Shown here: piece after piece, positions 52,985 to 61,958 of the stretch | How positions within the stretch are numbered: the first letter of the stretch is position 1 | How the letters are laid out: every line of letters starts with the position of its first letter | Notes under the pieces: generated by a model | Seen by the model: only the letters and a program-made list of their open reading frames with translations | The model's database searches: none | Told to the model about the DNA's origin: nothing | Position numbers and translations under genes: made by a program | Source: CAVREM01 sp963728825 | GTDB taxonomy: Bacteria; Acidobacteriota; Vicinamibacteria; Vicinamibacterales; CAVVIG01 | Direction of reading: 5' to 3' | DNA: 64,000 bases | NCBI GenBank assembly: GCA_963728825.1 | Contig: CAVSLA010000004.1 | Location: forward strand, 558,001 to 622,000

Positions 52985-53034
52985 ATTTCAGGATTTCAGG
53001 ATTGGAGAATCCTCAAATCCTGAAATCCTGAAAT
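52985..53034. terminator. Perfect 19-bp hairpin of AAATCCTGA units between convergent genes
   Basis: The left arm ATTTCAGGATTTCAGGATT (52985-53003) pairs perfectly with AATCCTGAAATCCTGAAAT (53016-53034), with a 12-base loop. It lies just after the RNase III stop and 10 bp from the stop of the convergent ATPase gene, so it can serve both as a two-way terminator. The arms are built of the same 9-bp unit found at 22074-22150. Confidence 0.8.
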
Positions 53035-53044
53035 CTCATTCCCT

Positions 53045-54187
53045 TCAATCGATCTCGATAATCCCCGAATGCGGCTGACCGGCCATCGCGTAGGCCGGCT
53101 CGTTCTGAGCAGGCGTCTGCATCGGCAGGCGCGGCAACGCGTAGCGGTGGATTTCGCGGGCGACGTCGTCTTCGGTCGGCGCGGTCGCGCGACAGTGGAG
53201 GCGGACCCAGACGCGCAGCAGCGGATCGGTAAAGCTGTAGCGCTTCTGCCGGGACGTGACGAGATCCACGTCCTCCAGCCATGAGAGGTAGTCCTTGGTC
53301 GAGCCTGGCGTCCGCTGCAGACGCTGTGAGATTTCCGTCAGCGTCAGCTCTTCGTCTTCGCCGAGGATCTCGAGAATGGCCTTCAGTGCGCCGTAGCCGC
53401 GCGCGCGGTGAAGGCGCAGCTCGTAGCAGAAGCTGCATTGCTCCGAAAGCCGGCCGTCCGGCGCCATCAGCGCCGCGAGGGCGCTGATCGCGTCGCTGCC
53501 CTGCTGGCCCATGAGGTGCAGCTCGTCGGCAATCGCCCGGACGTAGGAGGGCCGTCCATCGGCGAGCGCGTGGACGGTCCGCGCGACGAATTGCGCGTCG
53601 TTAGCCCGGCCACCGTCCGCGCCGAGCGAACCGCCGGCCAGGTCGAGTATATCGAGGGTGTCCTCCGCCGTGACCGGCGGCATGTGGATGACTTCAAAGC
53701 GCGCCGACCGGTCGCGCAGCAGCCGAAGGGCGCGGGCGGTATAGCGGCTGGTCAGCACGAAGCGGTTGCCGCTCGCCGCCAGTCCGTCCACGAGTTCGTG
53801 CAGCACGCGTCGCAGATTGGGGAAGCTCTCGAAAGTCCGCAGCTCGAGGAACTCGTCCAGCAGGAACGTGGCCGGGTCGGCGGCGCGCGTCTTCGCCAGG
53901 AACGCGAGCGTCTGATCGAACGCCGCGCGCGCGCTGGCCGGCGCGGCGCTCTCGATCGCCGGAAACGGTGACGCGCTGGTCACCGCGCGCAGGAACCGCT
54001 CGGGTGTCGTGGCCGTCCGCTCGACGTCGACGTACTGCGCCGCGGTGCGGCCGACGCGGTCGCGCAGCTGGTGCAGGATCGTCGTCCGGCCGGTTCCGCA
54101 GCCACCGACCAGAACGGGAATGCGCGACGGCGCAGCATCGAGTGCCGCAGCAATACGGCGGGTCAGCGTGGACCGGGGCGTCAGCAT
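53045..54187 (-). CDS. ATPase with C-terminal winged helix, coupled to hutU
   Basis: A 380-residue protein of the archaeal-ATPase/STAND-like AAA type. The N-terminus shows Walker A VGGCGTGRTT (about residues 28-37) and a Walker B-like ATFLLDEFLEL (about 104-114), where the usual two acidic residues are D and E. A winged helix follows near residue 275 (YGALKAILEILGEDEELTL, SWLEDVDLVTSRQKRYSF). The role is unknown; relatives act as regulators or as parts of defence or toxin systems. Its start overlaps the hutU stop by 7 bases, so it is made with the histidine-degradation enzymes, which suggests a regulatory or accessory role there. Confidence 0.78.
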   Translation of the reverse strand: MLTPRSTLTRRIAAALDAAPSRIPVLVGGCGTGRTTILHQLRDRVGRTAAQYVDVERTATTPERFLRAVTSASPFPAIESAAPASARAAFDQTLAFLAKTRAADPATFLLDEFLELRTFESFPNLRRVLHELVDGLAASGNRFVLTSRYTARALRLLRDRSARFEVIHMPPVTAEDTLDILDLAGGSLGADGGRANDAQFVARTVHALADGRPSYVRAIADELHLMGQQGSDAISALAALMAPDGRLSEQCSFCYELRLHRARGYGALKAILEILGEDEELTLTEISQRLQRTPGSTKDYLSWLEDVDLVTSRQKRYSFTDPLLRVWVRLHCRATAPTEDDVAREIHRYALPRLPMQTPAQNEPAYAMAGQPHSGIIEID

Positions 54188-55851
54188 GCGCGTTCCTCTC
54201 GCATCGGCATTCGAACACCTCCGCGCGCGGCCGCGGCCAGCGCATCAGGGTAACCAGAGTCGGCGTGGCGGACGATGCCAAGCCCGGGATCACAGGTGAG
54301 CACGCGGTCGAGCCGTTCGGCCGCGTCGGCGGTACCGTCGGCGACGATCACCATGCCCGCGTGCAGAGAATAGCCGATGCCGACGCCACCACCGTGATGG
54401 ACCGACACCCAGGTCGCGCCGCTCGACGCGTTCAGCAGCGCGTTCAACACCGGCCAGTCGGCGATCGCGTCGCTGCCATCGCGCATCGCTTCGGTCTCCC
54501 GCGTCGGCGACGCGACCGAGCCGGCGTCGAGGTGGTCGCGGCCGATGACGATCGGCGCTTTGACCCGACCACTCTTGACCAGCGCGTTCAGCTCGAGGCC
54601 GAACCGGGCCCGCTCACCGTAGCCGAGCCACAGGATCCGTGCCGGCAGACCCTGAAACGCCACGCGCTCGCGCGCCAGCTCGATCCAGCGTCGAATCGAC
54701 GGCTGATCGCCGAACAGCTCGAGGGCCGCCTCGTCGGTGACGCGAATATCCTCGGGGTCTCCCGACAACGCAACCCAGCGGAACGGCCCCTTGCCTTCAC
54801 AGAAGAGCGGACGAATGTATTCCGGGACAAAACCAGGAATCTCGAACGCACGCTCGATGCCAGCCTGGCGCGCCTGAGCGCGGATGTTGTTGCCGTAGTC
54901 GAATGTCACAGCGCCGCGGCCCCGCAGCTCCAGCATCGCCGCCACATGGCTACCCATGGCGGCCAGCGCTCGCGCGACGTAATCGTCGGGGTGCTTCGCC
55001 CGCAGGTGTGCCGCCTCGTCAAGCGTCAAACCGTTGGGGATGTATCCGTTCAGCGCGTCGTGCGCCGACGTCTGGTCGGTCAGGATGTCGGGCGTAAAGC
55101 CGCGCGCGACGAGCGCCGGCAGCACGTCCGCCGCGTTGGCACAGAGCCCGACCGAACGCGCCACGCGATCGCGCCGGTAGCGCTCGACGCGCGCGATCGC
55201 CTCGTCGAGGTTGTCGGTCGACTCGTCCAGGTATTTCGTCGCGAGACGGCGCGCGATGCGCTGTCGATCGACCTCGATGACCAGCGCCGTCGCCCCGTTG
55301 AGGACGGCGGCCAGCGGCTGAGCGCCGCCCATCCCGCCGAGGCCGGCGGTGACGAGCAGGCGGCCGGCCAACGAGCCGCCAAAATGGCGTCGGGCCACCG
55401 CCGCCAGCGTTTCATAGGTCCCCTGGACGATGCCCTGCGTGCCGATGTAGATCCAGCTGCCGGCGGTCATCTGGCCGAACATGGTCAGGCCGCGGTCTTC
55501 GAGATCACGAAAATGTTCCCAGGTGGCCCAGGCCGGGACGAGCAGGCTGTTGGCGATGAGGACGCGGGGCGCGCCGGGATGTGTGCGGAACACGGCCACC
55601 GGCTTGCCGGATTGTACGAGGAGGGTCTCGTCGCGCTCGAGTGCGGTCAGCGCCCGCACGATCGCGTCGAAAGCCTCCCAGTTGCGCGCCGCTTTTCCGG
55701 AGCCGCCGTACACGATCAGTTCATCGGGCCGCTCCGCGACATCCGGATCGAGATTGTTCATCAACATCCGGAGCGCCGCTTCCTGCGGCCAGCCTTTGCA
55801 GGTCAGCGCGGTGCCGCGCGGCGCGCGAATGGTGCGGAGTGCGGTGGCCAT
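54181..55851 (-). CDS. hutU: Urocanate hydratase
   Basis: A 556-residue cytoplasmic enzyme that hydrates urocanate to imidazolone propionate, the second step of histidine breakdown. NAD, which acts as an electrophile, is bound near VTAGLGGMGGAQPLAAVLNG (about residue 168). The N-terminal RAPRGTALTCKGWPQEAALRML is typical, and LVDQ-like and GGVGIGYSLHAGMVIVADG segments near the C-terminus complete the family. The upstream hutH gene ends about 105 bp before its start. hutI and hutG are not in the window. Confidence 0.95.
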   Translation of the reverse strand: MATALRTIRAPRGTALTCKGWPQEAALRMLMNNLDPDVAERPDELIVYGGSGKAARNWEAFDAIVRALTALERDETLLVQSGKPVAVFRTHPGAPRVLIANSLLVPAWATWEHFRDLEDRGLTMFGQMTAGSWIYIGTQGIVQGTYETLAAVARRHFGGSLAGRLLVTAGLGGMGGAQPLAAVLNGATALVIEVDRQRIARRLATKYLDESTDNLDEAIARVERYRRDRVARSVGLCANAADVLPALVARGFTPDILTDQTSAHDALNGYIPNGLTLDEAAHLRAKHPDDYVARALAAMGSHVAAMLELRGRGAVTFDYGNNIRAQARQAGIERAFEIPGFVPEYIRPLFCEGKGPFRWVALSGDPEDIRVTDEAALELFGDQPSIRRWIELARERVAFQGLPARILWLGYGERARFGLELNALVKSGRVKAPIVIGRDHLDAGSVASPTRETEAMRDGSDAIADWPVLNALLNASSGATWVSVHHGGGVGIGYSLHAGMVIVADGTADAAERLDRVLTCDPGLGIVRHADSGYPDALAAAARGGVRMPMREERAC

Positions 55852-55956
55852 GTGGATATCGGATGCCGACGTGTGCGCCCGCCGACGAAGCGCAACGACG
55901 AAGAGTAGAAATTAGAAAGCGGCGCGTCCGTTGTCAAACTGAAAATGAAAAATTTT

Positions 55957-57492
55957 TCACTTGACTAGAGTGCCAACAGCGTTCTCCAACTCGTTTGAGG
56001 CGATCACACGTGTGATTTCTGCGATCTCCGGCGACAACACGCGATCGTCGTCGACCATCGACGAGCGCGATCGGACGAGCCGGTGGACCGACTGCAGCGC
56101 ATCCGAGGTGGTCAGCGGCGCCAGCAGGTCGATCGCCTGGCACGCGCACAGGATCTCGATCGCGATCACGTCGCGCGCGCACGCGAGCGCCCGTTCGGCC
56201 TTGATCGCGGCGGCCATGCTCATGCTGACGTGATCTTCGCGGCCGGCCGACGTCGGGATCGTGTCGACGCCGGCGGGGTGCGCCAGCGTCTTGAGCTCCG
56301 ACGCGCAGGCCGCGGCCGTGACCTGCGCCAGCATCAGCCCCGACCGCAGGCCGCCGTCACGGGTCAGGAACGCCGGCAGTCCGCTCTTGATCGGATCGAC
56401 CAGTCGATCGGTGCGTCGTTCGCTGATCGTGGCCAGCGGGACCAGCGCGATGGCGAGCAGATCGGCCGCCATCGCGATCGGCGCGCCGTGAAAGTTGCCA
56501 CCGGAGACAATTTCGTCCGAACCCGCGAACACCATCGGGTTGTCGGTGGCTGCGTTGGCTTCGGTTTCGACCGTCCGACGCACGAAGGCGAGGGCGTCGC
56601 GAGTCGCCCCGTGGACCTGCGCCGCGCAGCGCATGGAGTAGGCGTCCTGCACGCGACCGCAGTTCTGATGCGAGGCGTTGATCAGGCTCCCGGACATCAG
56701 CCGTTCGATATTGGCGGCAGCGGTCACCTGTCCCGCAAAGCCGCGGGCGGCGTGAATCCTGGCCTCGAACGGGTGCATCGAGCCCTGGAGGGCGTCGATC
56801 GACAGCGCCGCCGCGATGTCGGCCGCCCGCGCGAGCTGCTCGGCGCCCGCCAGCGCCAGCGCAAGGATCGCGGTCGACGGCTGGGTGCCGTTGATCAACG
56901 CGAGCCCTTCTTTCGCGGCAAGCGTCACCGGCGTGAGACCGGCCCGCGCCATGGCGTCGGCACCCGGGGCGTTGCGGTCCCGGTGTCGATCGTCGCCGCG
57001 GCCGTCGCACACCGTGCCCTCGCCAATCAGCACGAGCGCGATGTGGGCGAGCGGCGCCAGGTCGCCGCTGGCGCCGACCGAACCGCGTGCCGGGACGAGC
57101 GGATGCACGCCGCCGTTGAGCATGCCGAGCAGCGTCTCCAGCGTCTCGAGCCGGATCCCGGAAAAGCCTTTGGCGAGCACGTTGGCGCGGAGCGTCATCG
57201 CCGCTCGAACGGCACGGACCGGCAGCGGTTCGCCGACGCCGGCCGCGTGGCTGCGGACCAGATTGGACTGAAGCGCCTCGAGCGCGTCGGGTGCAATCTT
57301 CACTTCGGCGAACGATCCGAAGCCGGTGTTGACGCCGTAGACCGGCGCGTCGCCCTGGGCTTTTCGATCGACGACCCGGCGCGCCGCGCGAATCCGCTCG
57401 GCCGCGTCGTTCGTGATGCCGACCCGCTCGCCCCGATCCGCGATCGCGATCAGCTGCTCAATCGTCAGTGAGTCACCGTCCAGCAGGATCAT
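55957..57492 (-). CDS. hutH: Histidine ammonia-lyase
   Basis: A 511-residue enzyme that removes ammonia from histidine to give urocanate. The self-made MIO prosthetic group comes from Ala-Ser-Gly in GSVGASGDLAPLAHIAL (about residues 142-145). VYGVNTGFGSFAEV near residue 50 and GNFHGAPIAMAADLLAIAL near residue 330 are the conserved active-site parts. Shortly after the MIO site there is a charged insertion (DGRGDDRHRDRNAPG) that many family members lack. It is divergent from purA with about 150 bp between, and is the first gene of the hut transcript. Confidence 0.95.
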   Translation of the reverse strand: MILLDGDSLTIEQLIAIADRGERVGITNDAAERIRAARRVVDRKAQGDAPVYGVNTGFGSFAEVKIAPDALEALQSNLVRSHAAGVGEPLPVRAVRAAMTLRANVLAKGFSGIRLETLETLLGMLNGGVHPLVPARGSVGASGDLAPLAHIALVLIGEGTVCDGRGDDRHRDRNAPGADAMARAGLTPVTLAAKEGLALINGTQPSTAILALALAGAEQLARAADIAAALSIDALQGSMHPFEARIHAARGFAGQVTAAANIERLMSGSLINASHQNCGRVQDAYSMRCAAQVHGATRDALAFVRRTVETEANAATDNPMVFAGSDEIVSGGNFHGAPIAMAADLLAIALVPLATISERRTDRLVDPIKSGLPAFLTRDGGLRSGLMLAQVTAAACASELKTLAHPAGVDTIPTSAGREDHVSMSMAAAIKAERALACARDVIAIEILCACQAIDLLAPLTTSDALQSVHRLVRSRSSMVDDDRVLSPEIAEITRVIASNELENAVGTLVK

Positions 57493-57646
57493 CGTTGGTC
57501 AGGCTTCGAGTAGAATCGTAAGTCCGCTCCGAACCTGCCGCCTTCGCGCGCAGCGCTGCGGCGCGCCGCGCCAACGCTCGCAGGTGACCTGGCGAGCGCA
57601 GGCGGGAACACGAACTGAGAACCTAGCACAGAGCAGCGTGAACGGT

Positions 57647-58942
57647 ATGAATCTGTGTGTCCTCGGCGCCCAGTGGGGCGATGAAGGCAAAGGCAAGATC
57701 GTCGACCTGCTGACGCCGCGCTTCGACATCGTCGCGCGGTATCAGGGTGGACACAATGCCGGGCATACCGTGTATGTCAACGGCACCAAGTTCGTGCTCC
57801 GGTTGATCCCGTCCGGCATGCTGCACCCGGGCATCACCTGCGTCATCGGCAACGGCGTGGTGGTCGATCCGTCGGCGCTGTTCGTGGAGGTCGACGAGCT
57901 GTCGAAACACGGCATCGACGTTGCGGGGCGACTGATCGTCAGCGACAAGGCGCACCTCATCCTGCCGTACCACCGCGATCTCGATCTGCTGTCGGAGGCG
58001 CGGCGCGGCGAACGCAAGATCGGCACGACGTCGCGCGGCATCGGGCCCGCCTACGAGGACAAGATCGCTCGCCGCGGGATTCGCGTCGGTGACCTGGCCG
58101 ACCCCAAAGGGCTCGAAGAAAACGTCCGCGACAACGTGACCGCCCGGAACCGGCTGGTGCACGACTCGACGATGGACTGGCAGCAGGTCCTCGGACAACT
58201 GCTCGAGCAGGCCGAGCGGCTCCGTCCGCTGGTCCGCGATGTCTCGCTGATGCTGAGCGACGCGATGCGCGCCGGCCAGTCGATCCTGTTCGAAGGGGCG
58301 CAGGGCACGCTGCTCGACATCGACCACGGCACCTACCCGTACGTGACCTCGTCGAACGCGTCGGTCGGCGGTGTCTGCACCGGGCTCGGGATCGGGCCGC
58401 GATCGATCGGCGGCGTGATGGGGGTGGTCAAGGCCTACACGACGCGGGTGGGCGAGGGACCCCTGCCGACCGAGCTCAGCGGCGACATGGGGCAGCGACT
58501 GCGCGACAGCGGCAACGAGTACGGAGCAGTGACCGGCCGGCCGCGCCGCTGCGGCTGGTACGACGCGGTGGCGGTCCGCTACGGCGTCCGCATCAACGGT
58601 CTCGACGCACTGGCCCTCACCAAGCTGGACGTGCTCGACGGCCTCGATCGCATCGAGATCTGCACGGCGTATCGCTGCGGCTCGCGAACGCTCAACGATT
58701 TCCCGTCGGACGTCGGCCAGCTCGCGTCATGCGAGCCGGTCTACGAGTCGATGCCGGGCTGGACCGCACCGACCCGAGGTGTCCGGCGCTATACGGATCT
58801 CCCCGAGGCCGCCCGCCGCTACATCGCGCGGCTCGAGGAGGTGACCGGTGTGCCGGCGGCGGTCATTTCCACCGGCTCCGAGCGCGACGACACGATCCTC
58901 AGAGACGAGGTGCTGAAGGCGCGATTGTCCGGTCTTCGCTAG
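57647..58942 (+). CDS. purA: Adenylosuccinate synthetase
   Basis: A 431-residue enzyme that joins IMP and aspartate using GTP, the first committed step to AMP. The N-terminal GTP-binding loop is LGAQWGDEGKGKIVDLL, and QGGHNAGHTV holds the catalytic histidine. The IMP and aspartate loops show TTSRGIGPAYEDKIAR, GAQGTLLDIDHGTYPYVTSS and AVTGRPRRCGW. I chose the ATG at 57647 (MNLCVLG); the frame stays open for 78 codons upstream across hutH antisense. A GTG three codons before (57638) is an alternative. It is a single-copy housekeeping gene. Confidence 0.96.
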   Translation: MNLCVLGAQWGDEGKGKIVDLLTPRFDIVARYQGGHNAGHTVYVNGTKFVLRLIPSGMLHPGITCVIGNGVVVDPSALFVEVDELSKHGIDVAGRLIVSDKAHLILPYHRDLDLLSEARRGERKIGTTSRGIGPAYEDKIARRGIRVGDLADPKGLEENVRDNVTARNRLVHDSTMDWQQVLGQLLEQAERLRPLVRDVSLMLSDAMRAGQSILFEGAQGTLLDIDHGTYPYVTSSNASVGGVCTGLGIGPRSIGGVMGVVKAYTTRVGEGPLPTELSGDMGQRLRDSGNEYGAVTGRPRRCGWYDAVAVRYGVRINGLDALALTKLDVLDGLDRIEICTAYRCGSRTLNDFPSDVGQLASCEPVYESMPGWTAPTRGVRRYTDLPEAARRYIARLEEVTGVPAAVISTGSERDDTILRDEVLKARLSGLR

Positions 58943-58946
58943 CGGT

Positions 58947-59648
58947 TCAGGCCTTGTGCCGCTCGCAAAATTCACCGACCGCGGTCGTACTGGCGTCGAG
59001 GAACTCGATCCCCGCCCGGTAACGCGGACCACTCTGCGGCGGGATCTCGAACTTCGCCCAGGCGACGGACGCATTGAACCGGATCGCGCCGCTTTCCTCG
59101 GTGAGCGCCATTCGGATCCGCTGGTTCGGCTTGAGGACGCTGGCCGTCAGCACCTGGGCGCCGACGGTGGACAGGTCGACGAGCGTCGCCGTATTCCCGT
59201 CGACCAGCACATCGACGATGCCGGCCAGCTTGAAACGCGGGGCGCGACGCGTGCCGTAATGGTCCAGCGGTTGCGTTGGTACGGCGACCTCGGCGGCGGC
59301 GGTCGCGGTCGCCGCGCCACCACCGCCGTGTGACGGCGGCTGCGGTGATCGCTTGGCGGCAATCCGCGTGTAGTCGGTATCCGGTGACACGACGCGGATT
59401 TCCGACTCGATCAGCGCCGGGTCGGCCTTGATGCGGTTGATCAACGCGGCGCCGCGCGGCGTCGACGCGAACATCCGCTCGAGCGCGATCACCGCCGGCT
59501 TGCGCCGGGTGATGGCCTCCAGCGCGCGCAGCGCGTCGGCGTCGGCGAAGGTCAGGATTTCTGTCGTGGTGTCGGATTCAGCGGCACGCTGCTTCAATAC
59601 CGGCAGCAGATCGGGCGCTGCGATGAGGACGGTGCACGATTCGGACAC
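58947..59648 (-). CDS. PilZ-domain protein with degenerate receiver-like N-terminus
   Basis: A 233-residue protein. The N-terminal 110 residues look like a receiver fold (TVLIAAPDLLPVLKQR, FADADALRALEAITRRKPAVIALER) but the phosphorylated aspartate is replaced by glutamate (IALERMF), so it cannot take phosphate in the usual way. A Gly/Ala linker leads to the PilZ domain with both c-di-GMP motifs: RxxxR in TRRAPRFKL and DLSTVGAQV. It probably responds to c-di-GMP. The start is the GTG at 59648; longer readings run antisense to the acyl-CoA synthetase gene, whose start is 30 bp away. Target unknown. Confidence 0.85.
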   Translation of the reverse strand: MSESCTVLIAAPDLLPVLKQRAAESDTTTEILTFADADALRALEAITRRKPAVIALERMFASTPRGAALINRIKADPALIESEIRVVSPDTDYTRIAAKRSPQPPSHGGGGAATATAAAEVAVPTQPLDHYGTRRAPRFKLAGIVDVLVDGNTATLVDLSTVGAQVLTASVLKPNQRIRMALTEESGAIRFNASVAWAKFEIPPQSGPRYRAGIEFLDASTTAVGEFCERHKA

Positions 59649-59678
59649 TGCAGAAGTATACTCGGCCCGCGGACGAGA

Positions 59679-61286
59679 ATGCCTCCTTACAGAGATGTAA
59701 GCGTCGGCCAGCTGCTCACTGCGCTGTCGGTCGTGCAGCCCGACAGCCCGGCGCTCCTCTACGAAAACGGACCGCGCTTCACGTTCGCGCAGCTCGAACA
59801 CGAGGCGCGCACGATCGCGCGCGGTCTGATGGCGTCGGGCATCGAGCCGGGCGAGCGCGTCGTGCTCTGGGCGACCAACGTGCCGGAATGGATCGTCCTG
59901 CAGTTCGCGCTCGCGAAAGTCGGCGCAATCCTCGTCACGGCCAATACCGCGCTGCGCGCCCGCGACATCGAGTACCTGCTGCGGCAGAGCGAGGCCGCGA
60001 CCATCATCACCATCGCCGGATTCCGGGAGGTCGACTACGTCGCCGCGCTCCGCGAGATCGGCGCCGACACCGGCCGGATTGCCACGCTCCAGCGACTGAT
60101 CTTCATCGGGCCGCGCCCGCCGCAGGGATTCACGCCCTACGAAGAGCTCCGATGGCGCGCGCGTGACATCTCCGAGACCGAGCTCGAGGCGCGCAGCGCC
60201 ACCGTCGGCGTCGACGACGTGATCAACATGCAGTACACCTCCGGAACGACCGGGTTCCCCAAGGGCGTGATGCTGTCCAGCCGCAATGTCGTCAACAACG
60301 GCCAGGCGCTCGGCGCGCTGCTCGGTTTCAGCGCCGCCGATCGGCTGTGCGTCTGCGTTCCGCTCTTTCACTGCTTCGGCTGCGTCATTGCCGTCCTCGG
60401 CGCCTACACCCATGGCGCCGCTCTTTGTCCCGTCGAAACGTTCGATGCCGGGAAGGTTCTCGCGACCATCCAGCGCGAGCGGTGCACCGCGCTCTACGGC
60501 GTGCCGACGATGTTCCTGGCCGAGCTCGAGCATCCCGACTTCAAACGCTTCGACCTCACGACGCTGCGCACCGGAGTGATGGCCGGGTCACTGTGTCCCG
60601 AGCCGTTGATGCGCCGTGTGATGACCGACATGCACATCCCCGAGATCACGATCGCCTACGGCCTGACCGAAGCGTCTCCCGGCATCACCATGACCCCCCG
60701 GGATGCCTCCGTCGAACAGCGCGCCCAGACCGTCGGCCTCGTCCTGCCCGAGATGGAAGTCAAGATCATCGATCCGGCGAGCGGCGGCGCGCGCGGCGCG
60801 GACGAGCGCGGTGAGCTGTGCGTGCGCGGCTACAACGTGATGAAGGGGTATTACAACAATCCGGAGGCGACCCGGGCGGCGATCGATGCCGACGCCTGGC
60901 TCCATACCGGCGACGAGGCGAGCATCGACCGGGACGGCTTCATCCGGATTACCGGCCGCATCAAGGATCTGATCATTCGCGGCGGCGAGAACATCTCGCC
61001 GAAGGAGATTGAGGACCGTCTGCGCGAGCACGCAGCCGTCGCGGACGCCTACGTCTACGGGCTGCCGGATGACTTTTTCGGAGAGATCGTCGCCGCGGCG
61101 GTCCGCCTGACGCCGGACGCGGCGGCGGTCAGTGAAGAGGAGCTGGTGCTGTGGTGCGCGGAGCGGCTGGCGCGCTTCAAGGTGCCGAAATATCTCCGCT
61201 TCGTCAGTGAGTTTCCGATGACCGCGTCAGGAAAAATCCAGAAGTACAAGCTGCGCGAGCAGCATCAGAATATTCTGGCGTCCTGA
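59679..61286 (+). CDS. AMP-binding acyl-CoA synthetase
   Basis: A 535-residue enzyme of the ANL family that activates a carboxylic acid, often a fatty acid, with ATP and CoA. The P-loop-like motif is YTSGTTGFPKGVML (about residue 186), with PLFHCFGCVIAVLGA, the ATP motif YGLTEASPGITMTP, and LHTGDEASIDRDGFIRITGR. The catalytic lysine is in TASGKIQKYKLRE near the C-terminus. Chain-length preference cannot be read from the sequence. Its 3' end overlaps the convergent signal peptidase gene by 22 bases. Confidence 0.93.
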   Translation: MPPYRDVSVGQLLTALSVVQPDSPALLYENGPRFTFAQLEHEARTIARGLMASGIEPGERVVLWATNVPEWIVLQFALAKVGAILVTANTALRARDIEYLLRQSEAATIITIAGFREVDYVAALREIGADTGRIATLQRLIFIGPRPPQGFTPYEELRWRARDISETELEARSATVGVDDVINMQYTSGTTGFPKGVMLSSRNVVNNGQALGALLGFSAADRLCVCVPLFHCFGCVIAVLGAYTHGAALCPVETFDAGKVLATIQRERCTALYGVPTMFLAELEHPDFKRFDLTTLRTGVMAGSLCPEPLMRRVMTDMHIPEITIAYGLTEASPGITMTPRDASVEQRAQTVGLVLPEMEVKIIDPASGGARGADERGELCVRGYNVMKGYYNNPEATRAAIDADAWLHTGDEASIDRDGFIRITGRIKDLIIRGGENISPKEIEDRLREHAAVADAYVYGLPDDFFGEIVAAAVRLTPDAAAVSEEELVLWCAERLARFKVPKYLRFVSEFPMTASGKIQKYKLREQHQNILAS

Positions 61287-61924
61287 ATCGGCCACCACCG
61301 GACGTTCACCTTGCCGACGATGTATTTCTTTGGCACCGGGCCCCAGTGGCGGCTGTCGAGGCTGTTGTTGCGGTGATCCCCCATCACAAAGTAGTAGCCC
61401 GGCTTCACCACCGTCGGCTGGAGATCGTCGTGGCTGCGGAACTCGGAAGGGACGTAATCGTCGGCGAGCGGTAATTCATTCACGTAGACGCGTCCGTCGA
61501 CGATTCTGACGGTATCGCCTTCCTGGGCGATCACGCGCTTGACGAACATCTTGTCCGGATCCACCGGGTAATAGAGCATCACGATGTCCCCGGGCTGTGG
61601 ATCGCCGAACTGATAGACCAGCTTGTTGACGATGAGACGATCCTGATCGTCGAGCGTGGGTGACATGCTCAGACCGTCGACGCGTGCGATCTGGACACAG
61701 AACGTGACGATCAACGTGGCGTAGACCGCAGCCGAGAGCAGCGTCTGGGCGCCGGCAATGATTTCCTGACCCACGCGACGCCAGACACTGGGCCGCGGCA
61801 GGATCGCTTCAGCCACAGGCAGCGGCAGCGCGACTTCGACCGCGATCGGGTCGGGGATCGGCGGGACCTCTTCCATTGCCGGAAGAGCGTCCGGCTGCAT
61901 CGTGTCCTGGCTCAGAGCGTCCAT
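61265..61924 (-). CDS. lepB: Signal peptidase I
   Basis: A 219-residue membrane protease that removes signal peptides. After an acidic-Pro-rich cytoplasmic start (about 1-45) there is one transmembrane helix (about 58-80), then the catalytic serine in DGLSMSPTL (Ser86) and the lysine in KMFVKRVIAQEGD (Lys129), followed by YYFVMGDHRNNSLDSRHWG. It is the last gene of the sortase cassette, 34 bp after the sortase stop. It may be a general enzyme or one devoted to the exported proteins of this cluster. Confidence 0.93.
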   Translation of the reverse strand: MDALSQDTMQPDALPAMEEVPPIPDPIAVEVALPLPVAEAILPRPSVWRRVGQEIIAGAQTLLSAAVYATLIVTFCVQIARVDGLSMSPTLDDQDRLIVNKLVYQFGDPQPGDIVMLYYPVDPDKMFVKRVIAQEGDTVRIVDGRVYVNELPLADDYVPSEFRSHDDLQPTVVKPGYYFVMGDHRNNSLDSRHWGPVPKKYIVGKVNVRWWPIQDARIF

Positions 61925-61958
61925 CGAGTCAGTTCAGAATAGCATTGTTTCGGGCGTT

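Noticed and set aside
53968..55908. Long plus-strand frame (646 codons) opposite hutU
   Set aside because: Antisense to a complete urocanate hydratase gene and without recognisable motifs.
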